Assembly: GCF_014652715.1 (NCBI RefSeq)
Contig: NZ_BMZI01000004.1
Coordinates: 41,922-105,921, forward strand
DNA length: 64,000 nucleotides
Origin: Salinicola rhizosphaerae
Lineage (GTDB): Bacteria; Pseudomonadota; Gammaproteobacteria; Pseudomonadales; Halomonadaceae
Direction of reading: 5' to 3'
Notes under the pieces: generated by a model
The model's database searches: none
What the model was told of the DNA's origin: nothing
Seen by the model: only the letters and a program-made list of their open reading frames with translations
Translations under genes and position numbers: made by a program
Shown here: positions 57,450 to 64,000 of the stretch, in pieces
Numbering within the stretch: position 1 is the stretch's first letter
Layout: each line of letters begins with the position of its first letter

Positions 57450-59132
57450 ATGACCGATCACGCCAAACGTCCGCTCTATATTCCCTACGCTGGCCCGTCG
57501 CTTCTGGAGATGCCGCTGCTCAACAAGGGAAGCGCCTTCACGTCCGACGAGCGCATCGAATTCAATCTGGTGGGACTGCTGCCGCAAAACGTCGAGAGCA
57601 TCGAGGAGCAGACCGAGCGCGCCTATCATCAGTACACGCTGTGTCAGACCAACCTCGACAAGCACATCTATCTGCGTGGCATTCAGGACGACAACGAGAC
57701 GCTGTTCTTTCGTCTGCTGGAAGAGCATCTCGAGGAGATGCTGCCGATCATCTACACGCCGACGGTCGGTGAAGCCTGCGAAGAGTTCTCCAACATCTAT
57801 CGCAATCATCGCGGGCTTTTCATCGCTTATCCCGACCGTCATCGGATGGACGATATTCTGCGCAGTGCGACCAAGGACAAGGTCCGCGTGATCGTGGTGA
57901 CCGACGGCGAGCGAATCCTCGGCCTGGGTGATCAGGGCATCGGCGGCATGGGCATACCGATCGGCAAACTCTCGCTCTATACAGCCTGCGGCGGGATCAG
58001 CCCGGCTTACACACTGCCGATCACGCTCGACGTGGGCACCAACAACCAGAAACTGCTCGACGATCCGATGTACATGGGGTGGCGTCACAAGCGCGTCTCG
58101 CCGGACGAGTATGCCGAGTTCATCACGCTCTTCATGGAGGCGTTGCAGCGTCGCTGGCCCAACGTGCTGCTGCAGTTCGAGGACTTTGCGCTGGCCAACG
58201 CCATGCCACTGCTCGAGCGCTACCGCGACGAGCTGTGCTGCTTCAACGACGACATCCAGGGTACGGCTTCCGTCGTCGTGGCGACGCTGCTGGCTTCCTG
58301 CAAGGCGAAGAGCGCCAAGCTGAGCGAGCAGACCATTACTTTCGCCGGGGCCGGCTCCGCTGGCTGCGGCATCGCCGAGCAAATCGTGGTCGCGATGACG
58401 CGGGAAGGGCTCTCCGAAGCCGAGGCGCGCCAGCGCATCTTCATGGTCGACAAGGATGGCCTGCTGACCACCGATATGGGCGGTTTGCACGGTTTCCAGC
58501 AGCGGCTCGCGCACGATCCGGCCTCGCTTGGCTTCGACGGCGATGCGCGTACGCTGATTGATGTAGTGCGTAATGCCAGGCCGACCATTCTGATCGGTGT
58601 GTCCGGTCAGCGCGGCCTCTTCACCGAAGAGGTGATCAGGACGCTCAATGCGCACTGCGAGAATCCGCTGGTCATGCCGCTCTCCAACCCGACCTCCAAG
58701 GTCGAAGCGACGCCGGAGGATGTGCTGAACTGGACGAACGGCCAGGCGATGGTCGCGACCGGCAGCCCGTTCAAGCCGGTCGAGATCGACGGCCGCGAGA
58801 TCCCGATCGCCCAGTGCAACAACTCCTATATCTTCCCCGGCATCGGCCTCGGCGTGATCGCGGCGAACGCCAATCGCGTTACCGACAACATGCTGATGGC
58901 GGCCTCCAACGCGCTCGCCGACGCCGCGCCGATCGTCAAGACCGGCGAGGGGGCGCTGTTGCCGGCGCTAAGCGATATCCGTGAAATCAGCCAGCAGATT
59001 GCTCTCGCCGTTGGCAAGCAGGCGCAGGAAGACGGGGTTGCACTCTCCTCGAGCGAAGACGTGCTGTGGGAGGCGATCCAGCGGCATTTCTGGTATCCGC
59101 GCTACCGGCAGTATCGTCGGCGTTCTATCTGA
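57450..59132 (+). CDS. maeA: NAD-dependent malic enzyme
   Basis: 560 residues, the large bacterial/eukaryotic-type malic enzyme (E. coli MaeA has 565). Landmarks are [39 protein letters not shown], the metal site [10 protein letters not shown] and [12 protein letters not shown], and the NAD site [14 protein letters not shown]. It oxidatively decarboxylates L-malate to pyruvate. Length and motifs favour NAD over the shorter NADP/PTA-fused MaeB. The 264-base gap before it holds no gene I can see. Confidence 0.94.
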   Translation: MTDHAKRPLYIPYAGPSLLEMPLLNKGSAFTSDERIEFNLVGLLPQNVESIEEQTERAYHQYTLCQTNLDKHIYLRGIQDDNETLFFRLLEEHLEEMLPIIYTPTVGEACEEFSNIYRNHRGLFIAYPDRHRMDDILRSATKDKVRVIVVTDGERILGLGDQGIGGMGIPIGKLSLYTACGGISPAYTLPITLDVGTNNQKLLDDPMYMGWRHKRVSPDEYAEFITLFMEALQRRWPNVLLQFEDFALANAMPLLERYRDELCCFNDDIQGTASVVVATLLASCKAKSAKLSEQTITFAGAGSAGCGIAEQIVVAMTREGLSEAEARQRIFMVDKDGLLTTDMGGLHGFQQRLAHDPASLGFDGDARTLIDVVRNARPTILIGVSGQRGLFTEEVIRTLNAHCENPLVMPLSNPTSKVEATPEDVLNWTNGQAMVATGSPFKPVEIDGREIPIAQCNNSYIFPGIGLGVIAANANRVTDNMLMAASNALADAAPIVKTGEGALLPALSDIREISQQIALAVGKQAQEDGVALSSSEDVLWEAIQRHFWYPRYRQYRRRSI

Positions 59133-59149
59133 GCGTGCGGGCGGCGATA

Positions 59150-59236
59150 GCGCCGGCTACGGGGCGCTAAACAGGCAAGCGCCGTCTACAGCAAGTGCCG
59201 GCTGGGAAGCGCTAAACAAGTCGCTACGAGCTACGA
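59150..59236 (+). repeat. Composite repeat after malic enzyme (GCGCCGGCT motif plus heptamers)
   Basis: GCGCCGGCTACGGGGCGCT then AAACAG (59150-59174) matches the motif that follows the prfB heptamers (17953-17978). A weaker copy, GTGCCGGCTGGGAAGCGCT then AAACA, lies at 59195-59219. Two heptamers, CGCTACG and AGCTACG, close the element at 59222-59235, directly before the terminator. Confidence 0.8.
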
Positions 59237-59238
59237 CA

Positions 59239-59266
59239 AGCCCCGCCCGAGAGCGGGGCTTGTTCG
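59239..59266 (+). terminator. Terminator after malic enzyme
   Basis: Stem AGCCCCGC/GCGGGGCT with a 6-base loop, then TTGTT. It lies about 105 bases after the maeA stop, beyond the repeat. The T-run is broken by a G. Confidence 0.65.
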
Positions 59267-59344
59267 TGTCTGGGCATGCCGCGTCGGGCTTGTGACATCA
59301 ACGTCGCTGCCGCGGATTCACCACGTCAGGCTCGCCACGTCGAG

Positions 59345-60271
59345 CTATGACGTTCTCGTCCAGGGCTCGGCGCCCTGAACGTCGACGAACAAGCTGTAGA
59401 GCGAGGTGGTTGCGGTGATGTAGAGACGCTGCCCGTCGCTGCCGCCGAAGCACAGATTGGAGACCGTCTCGGGGACAAGGATGCGCCCTAGCAGGGTGCC
59501 GTCTTGAGCGAAGCAGTGCACGCCGTCGGCCGCCGACGACCAGAGATTGCCTTCACGGTCCACGCGCATGCCGTCGGGCACGCCGGCGCCGATCTCGGCA
59601 AAGATGCCGTCGTCTTCGAGCGTCCCACCGTTCACCCGGAAGCGGCGGATGACCGGGGCGACAGCCGGGTCGTGGGTGGCGCCGCTCTCGGCCACGTAGA
59701 GCAGGCGCTCGTCGGGGGAGAAGCAGAGGCCATTGGGCTGAACGAAATCCGAAGCGACCGGCGCAACATCGCCGGTAACGGGGTCAAGTCGAAAGACATG
59801 GCTGGCCGTCTGTTCCGGTGCTGCCCGATAGCCTTCGAAGTTCGAAATGATCCCGTAACTCGGGTCCGTGAACCAGATAGCGCCGTCGCGGCTCACCACC
59901 ACGTCGTTGGGCGAGTTGAGCCGTCCGCCGGCGTAGTGAGAGGCGAGCACCTGAATACGCCCATCGGGCTCGGTGCGTACCACGTCGCGGTGTCCGTGGC
60001 GGCAGCTCACCAGGCGCCCCAAGTTGTCGCGGGTATTGCCGTTGTTGAATTCGGTGCGCTCGCGGAAGAGGGAGATACCGTCGCGTGCCGACCAGCGCAT
60101 CAGACGCTGGCTGGGGATATCGGAGAAGAGCAGGCACTGATGGTCACCGAACCACACCGGTCCCTCGGTCCAGGTGAAACCGGTGGCCAGCTGAGTCAAT
60201 GGCGCCATGGGATGAACCAGTCGTGCGAAGCGCGGATCGACCAGCTCGATATGCTCGGGAAAATGGATCAT
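59345..60271 (-). CDS. SMP-30/gluconolactonase family hydrolase
   Basis: 308 residues forming a six-bladed propeller. Metal-site residues appear in FTWTEGPVWF (Glu), RLNSPNDVVVSRDGAIWFTD (Asn-Asp) and VPDGMRVDREGNLW (Asp). The family hydrolyses sugar lactones. No signal peptide is evident, so it is cytosolic. Its ATG overlaps the stop of the upstream ABC permease by four bases, so the imported sugar is probably oxidised to a lactone that this enzyme opens; no sugar dehydrogenase gene is seen within the window. Confidence 0.88.
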   Translation of the reverse strand: MIHFPEHIELVDPRFARLVHPMAPLTQLATGFTWTEGPVWFGDHQCLLFSDIPSQRLMRWSARDGISLFRERTEFNNGNTRDNLGRLVSCRHGHRDVVRTEPDGRIQVLASHYAGGRLNSPNDVVVSRDGAIWFTDPSYGIISNFEGYRAAPEQTASHVFRLDPVTGDVAPVASDFVQPNGLCFSPDERLLYVAESGATHDPAVAPVIRRFRVNGGTLEDDGIFAEIGAGVPDGMRVDREGNLWSSAADGVHCFAQDGTLLGRILVPETVSNLCFGGSDGQRLYITATTSLYSLFVDVQGAEPWTRTS

Positions 60272-61206
60272 GCGTGATTCCTCTTGGTACTGGCGGCGAT
60301 GACGATGCCGATGATGATCACCCCGGTCAGCACGCTACGTGCGCCGGCGCCGGCGCCGTAGGTATTGAGCATCGAAACGACAAGAAACATGAAGAACGCC
60401 GCGCCCCAGATGCCCGGCACGTTGGAGAAACCGCCGGCGATCGAGGTGCCGCCGATGATGACCACAGCAATCGACATCAGCAGATACTCCGCGCCCATAT
60501 TGAGTGCCGCGCCCCCGGAGAAGCTCGCCAACAGAAAACCAGCGACGGCGGCGAACACCGAAACGGTTAGATAGGCCGTGGCGCGAACCCGCTCCACTGG
60601 GACGCCTGCGAGTCTCGCGGCGCGCGGGTTCTGCCCTGCGGCGAGTAACCAGCGTCCCCACACGCCGCGTTCAAGGGCAACCCAGACTGCAAGGCTCAAT
60701 AGAAGCCCCACTAGTGCGACGTTGGGGATATCCAGCGTGCGCCCGGTGGCGAACTCCGCCAGCGCTTCCGGCGGTTTGACGCGCAGGCCGCGGTTGGACC
60801 AGATCGCCAGCGACTGATAGATCAGCGAGGCCGCCAAGGTGGCGATGATCGGCGGGAGACGCAGTAGCAGGATCAGGGCGAAGTTGGCCGCACCCGTGCC
60901 CAGCCCGACGAGCAGGGCGACGCCGAGACCCAATAGCTCCGTTCCCGGTACGCCATCCATTGCCTTGAGCGCCAGGGTGGCTGAGAGGGTCATGGTCGCT
61001 GGTATCGATAGATCGACGTTGCCCGGCCCCAGGCTGATGACGAGCATCTGGCCGACGCCGACGATAGCGGCGAACGCGCCGAAAGAGAGCGCCGCGTAGG
61101 CAAGTCCGGCGGCGCCGCGTCCGGAACCTAAAGCAACGGTAACGGCAAAGGTGGCGGTAGCGGCAAGCCAGGCCCAGATCCAGGGACGTCTCAGGATGCT
61201 TGGCAT
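60268..61206 (-). CDS. Sugar ABC transporter permease 2 (RbsC-like)
   Basis: 312 residues from the ATG at 61206; the longer frame runs into the upstream gene. About nine helices with the family stretches GVGQMLVISLGPGNVDLSIP, LAAGQNPRAARLAGVPVERV and VVIIGGTSIAGGFSNVPG. It is one of two non-identical permeases forming the channel. It starts 10 bases after permease 1 and overlaps the SMP-30 gene by four bases. Confidence 0.9.
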   Translation of the reverse strand: MPSILRRPWIWAWLAATATFAVTVALGSGRGAAGLAYAALSFGAFAAIVGVGQMLVISLGPGNVDLSIPATMTLSATLALKAMDGVPGTELLGLGVALLVGLGTGAANFALILLLRLPPIIATLAASLIYQSLAIWSNRGLRVKPPEALAEFATGRTLDIPNVALVGLLLSLAVWVALERGVWGRWLLAAGQNPRAARLAGVPVERVRATAYLTVSVFAAVAGFLLASFSGGAALNMGAEYLLMSIAVVIIGGTSIAGGFSNVPGIWGAAFFMFLVVSMLNTYGAGAGARSVLTGVIIIGIVIAASTKRNHA

Positions 61207-61216
61207 ATCGATCTCC

Positions 61217-62149
61217 TTAGCGCCTGGCGCCGTCGCGCCGACGGAACAGTAGGCGAGCTGCCAGCACGGCAATGAGAATCGCCCCCTGCGCACCTATCTG
61301 CCAATCGGGAGAAAGCCGCATGAAACTCAGGAAAGAGGCAGCGAGCGCCAGCGTCAGGGCACCGATTACGGCGCCCACCGGACTGACCTTGCCGCCAATG
61401 AACTCGCCGCCGCCGAGAATGACGCCGGCGATGCTCAATAGGGTGTAACGCAATGCGATGTTGGCATCGGCCGAGGTAGTGAGACCGACAAGCGTCATGC
61501 CCGCGAGCACGCCAAAAAGCCCGGCCAGTCCATAGGCCAGCGCTTTCAGACGTATCAGAGGCCAGCCTGCACGACGAACCGCCTCGGCATTGCCTCCGAT
61601 CCCGCGCAGTACGGTTCCGATGCCCGAGTGCGCGATGAGCCAGTGAGTCACGCCGGCAATCAGGCAGGCTGCCACCAGGGCCATCGGTATTAGCGGTGGC
61701 TTGACGGTCATGATCTCGCGAAGCCATGTTGGGCTGGCGCCACCCGGGGAGGGCAGAAGAAACAGCGCCAGCCCGCCCCAGACGAATGACATGCCCAGCG
61801 TCACCACGATGGCTGGCAGTGCGAGGGCATGGATCATCGCCCCCATCAGTGCGTAGGCGATAATCAATGCCACCAGCATTACCGTACCCATTAACGGCGA
61901 TTGCTCGAGGAAAGTCGCAGTGACGCAGGCGGTCAGACTGACGAAGGCGCCGATGCCGAGGTCGATGTCGTTGACCATGATGATCAGCATCTGGGCGATG
62001 GTCGCGAGTGCGATTGGCACCGCCAGGTTGAACAGCAGATTCAAGCCGAAGTAGCTCAACGTGCGCGGCTGCACATAGAAAGTGACCGCCATCAGCAGGG
62101 TGAGAGAGGCGATAGGCAGCAGGACGCGGTAGCGACTGAAGAGGCTCAT
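61217..62149 (-). CDS. Sugar ABC transporter permease 1 (RbsC-like)
   Basis: 310 residues, about nine helices, with IALATIAQMLIIMVNDIDLG, RGIGGNAEAVRRAGWPLIRL and AGVILGGGEFIGGKVSPVGA in the places expected of the RbsC family. Its ATG overlaps the ATPase stop by four bases. Two different permeases per transporter recall YtfT-YjfF or other carbohydrate class 2 systems. Confidence 0.91.
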   Translation of the reverse strand: MSLFSRYRVLLPIASLTLLMAVTFYVQPRTLSYFGLNLLFNLAVPIALATIAQMLIIMVNDIDLGIGAFVSLTACVTATFLEQSPLMGTVMLVALIIAYALMGAMIHALALPAIVVTLGMSFVWGGLALFLLPSPGGASPTWLREIMTVKPPLIPMALVAACLIAGVTHWLIAHSGIGTVLRGIGGNAEAVRRAGWPLIRLKALAYGLAGLFGVLAGMTLVGLTTSADANIALRYTLLSIAGVILGGGEFIGGKVSPVGAVIGALTLALAASFLSFMRLSPDWQIGAQGAILIAVLAARLLFRRRDGARR

Positions 62150-63588
62150 GCCGAGGACTCCTGCATTTCGAACGACGCCTCGAGAATCCGCGCTTCAGTG
62201 AGTTCGTCACCGCTGAGCGCCGCGGAGATCGCTCCATCGCGGTAGACGTATACCCTGTCGCACTGGCAGACCTCTTCGGTTTCGGTGGAATACCATAGAA
62301 AGGTGCGGCCCTTGGCGGCTTCGGCGCGGATGAGCGCGTAGACATCCTGTTTGGTCCCGACGTCCACGCCACGCATCGGGTCGTCCATGACGACGATCGG
62401 GGCTCGTGAGACAAGCGCCCGTGCGAACAGAGCCTTCTGCTGATTGCCGCCGGAGAGTGACAGAATGGGGTTGGAGAGAGACTCGGTGCGAATGCCGATG
62501 CGACGCTTCCATTCATCACCTATTCGGCGCTCGCTGACTTGGTCGACCAGGCCCCACCGGGCGGTAGCTGAGAGCAGCGATAGACTCATGTTGTTCAGAA
62601 TCGACCACAGCGGCAGGATGCCGTCGCGTTTGCGATCTCCTGCCACGAACACCATCGGTGGGTTTCCGGGGTTGCGCCAGGCGGAAGTGGCATCGAGATA
62701 GAGCGTGGCCAGTGCTTCGGCCTGACCATGGCCGGCGAGCCCCGAAAGGCCCACGATTTCGCCTCGACGCGCCTGCAGTCCGCCTTGCGAGATGACGATC
62801 TCACCCAGTTCGCGTCGACTCTCGGTCTGGAGCGTTTCGGGTTCGGCGGCTACGTGTCCCATGAAGTCGACCAGTCCCTGCCGAGTGAAATGATCGGCGG
62901 GTTCATCGGCAACGATGCGTCCATCCTTCATCACCAGGATACGATCGGCGACCCGAAATATCTCGCCGAGCATGTGAGAGATGAAGATGACTGCGCCACC
63001 CCGAGCGCAGAAACGCCTGACGGCATCGAGCAGCTGATTGGCGATACCGGCATCGAGGGAGGAAGTGGGCTCGTCGAGGATCACCAGTTGCGGCTTTCCC
63101 CCGAGTGGCGCGAAGCGAATCGCGACCTCGACCATCTGACGCTGGGCGATCGAGAGTGTCTCGATCAGCGCACCGGCGGCAATACCGTGGCTGGGAAAGA
63201 GCGCATCCAGACTCTGACTGATTTCGGTGCCGGCACGCCGACGCCAGCCCCATCCCCGCATTCCGGTATGGGCAATGCGCAGATTCTCCGCCAGGCTCAG
63301 GTTTGGGCAGAGCGAGAGTTCCTGAAAGACCGAACGTACTCCTGCGGCCAAGGCGTCATCCGCGGCGCTTAGGGGGAATTCGACGCGCCCCTCCGAGGCG
63401 CGAAGCGAGCCGTTGATGATGCTCACTAGAGTCGATTTACCCGCGCCATTGTGGCCGACGAGGCCGACACATTCGCCAGCGCGTATTGCGAGATTCACGT
63501 CTTTCAAGGCGGCGACCGCACCGAAGTGCTTGGCCACGTCGGTGAGAGTCACCAAGGGCGGATTCTTTGGGGCTTCACGCTCGAGCAT
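62146..63588 (-). CDS. Sugar ABC transporter double ATP-binding protein (RbsA/MglA-like)
   Basis: 480 residues, two ATPase domains. Domain 1 is complete: GHNGAGKST, LSIAQRQMVEVAIRF and LVILDEPTSSLDAG. Domain 2 has GLSGLAGHGQAEAL in place of Walker A, as is normal for this class, the signature LSGGNQQKALFARAL, and Walker B IVVMDDPMRGVD, where the usual Glu after Asp is replaced by Asp. It is about 20 residues shorter than typical, mostly around residues 295-310. GAGGAG precedes the ATG. Confidence 0.91.
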   Translation of the reverse strand: MLEREAPKNPPLVTLTDVAKHFGAVAALKDVNLAIRAGECVGLVGHNGAGKSTLVSIINGSLRASEGRVEFPLSAADDALAAGVRSVFQELSLCPNLSLAENLRIAHTGMRGWGWRRRAGTEISQSLDALFPSHGIAAGALIETLSIAQRQMVEVAIRFAPLGGKPQLVILDEPTSSLDAGIANQLLDAVRRFCARGGAVIFISHMLGEIFRVADRILVMKDGRIVADEPADHFTRQGLVDFMGHVAAEPETLQTESRRELGEIVISQGGLQARRGEIVGLSGLAGHGQAEALATLYLDATSAWRNPGNPPMVFVAGDRKRDGILPLWSILNNMSLSLLSATARWGLVDQVSERRIGDEWKRRIGIRTESLSNPILSLSGGNQQKALFARALVSRAPIVVMDDPMRGVDVGTKQDVYALIRAEAAKGRTFLWYSTETEEVCQCDRVYVYRDGAISAALSGDELTEARILEASFEMQESSA

Positions 63589-63597
63589 CGTCTCTCC

Positions 63598-64000
63598 TCA
63601 GCGCGTCGTGGCATCAGCTATGACGGACTGGGCATCCTGCTGGGTGTAGATCGTGTTGGCGACCGATCCCTTTGGCGTTTCCTCGAGTACGCTGTCCAGC
63701 GTCTCTTGCGTCACCTTCAGGAAAGGCACGGTGAGATCTTTGGGCACGTCCTTGCCGGCAAGGATCTGTTGCGTTACCCAGAAGGCGAGAGAGGCGACGC
63801 CGGGAGCGATCGACATCGACAGCGTCTGATAGCCGTGGTCGGCGTATTGTTCCTGCCACCACTGCAGTTCGTCCTGCCGATTGCCCAGCACGATGATCGG
63901 CATGTCGCGCCCGGCGGCCTCGAAAGCCTGGGCCGCGCCGTAACCATCGCCGCCCTGCGTGACCACGCCGGCGATATCGGGGAGCGAGGGCAATAACCCG
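63598..64000 (-). CDS. Periplasmic sugar-binding protein, C-terminal part (cut by window edge)
   Basis: The last 134 or so residues of a type I periplasmic binding protein: PDIAGVVTQGGDGYGAAQAF and IVLGNRQDELQWWQEQYA are the C-domain strand and hinge of the RbsB/peripla_BP_4 fold, and LAFWVTQQILAGKDVPKDLT the last helix. It captures the sugar for the ABC importer. It ends nine bases before the ATPase gene, so it is the first visible gene of the operon. The signal peptide and N domain lie beyond 64000. Confidence 0.85.
   Translation of the reverse strand, partial: GLLPSLPDIAGVVTQGGDGYGAAQAFEAAGRDMPIIVLGNRQDELQWWQEQYADHGYQTLSMSIAPGVASLAFWVTQQILAGKDVPKDLTVPFLKVTQETLDSVLEETPKGSVANTIYTQQDAQSVIADATTR

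Noticed and set aside
57369-58655. 428-codon minus-strand frame opposite malic enzyme
   Set aside because: Malic enzyme motifs are continuous on the plus strand; the opposite frame is an antisense by-product.

Overview
The window is 64 kb of a high-GC gammaproteobacterial chromosome. Conserved blocks (prfB-lysS; ftsY-ftsE-ftsX-rpoH; slmA, argB, algC, dut, coaBC, radC, rpmB, rpmG, mutM), acidic proteins and the mix of TRAP, ABC and Na+-symporter importers point to Halomonadaceae (Halomonas, Salinicola or Chromohalobacter type). The genus is an inference; no rRNA or tRNA gene was seen.

Layout. 1-2.5 kb (minus): tonB, exbB, exbD and the signal peptide of a cut-off gene, probably an outer-membrane receptor. 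3.0-16.7 kb (minus): a ten-gene peptide-scavenging cluster with four OppA-like binding proteins, an NlpC/P60 wall endopeptidase, one OppB/OppC/double-ATPase importer and an exported PepF-type peptidase, closed by a terminator. 16.8-19.6 kb (plus): prfB with its +1 programmed frameshift, then lysS. 20.1-23.7 kb (plus): an acidic hypothetical, an MFS exporter, bolA, a holD-like gene and rimI. 23.8-24.7 kb (minus): a zapB-like gene and rsmD. 24.9-29.2 kb (plus): ftsY, ftsE, ftsX, rpoH and a terminator. 29.3-34.9 kb (minus): slmA, argB, algC, yaeQ, dut, coaBC.

35.0-43.8 kb (minus) is an eight-gene sugar-acid catabolic cluster (GntR regulator, ManD, Zn-dehydrogenase, TRAP PQM, UxuB, UxuA) lying between coaBC and radC, which are normally neighbours. 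It reads as a route from L-gulonate or a related acid through fructuronate and mannonate to 2-keto-3-deoxygluconate, and it holds two unrelated mannonate dehydratases. 44.1-49.0 kb (plus): radC, rpmB, rpmG, mutM, rlmI, a DUF2007-like gene and a thioesterase. 49.0-52.3 kb (minus): amidase, a small membrane protein and an SSS symporter. 52.7-59.1 kb (plus): ald, an NTF2-like gene, trpS, a YeeE/YedE transporter and malic enzyme. 59.3-64.0 kb (minus): a sugar ABC importer with an SMP-30/gluconolactonase, cut by the window edge.

The intergenic repeats are the least explained part: AGCYACG heptamer arrays after prfB, trpS and (two units) malic enzyme; six 15-bp repeats before the thioesterase; a 98-bp duplication carrying a REP-like hairpin before rpmB; and a 32-bp direct repeat after lysS. 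I found no CRISPR array, prophage, insertion sequence or obvious defence system.
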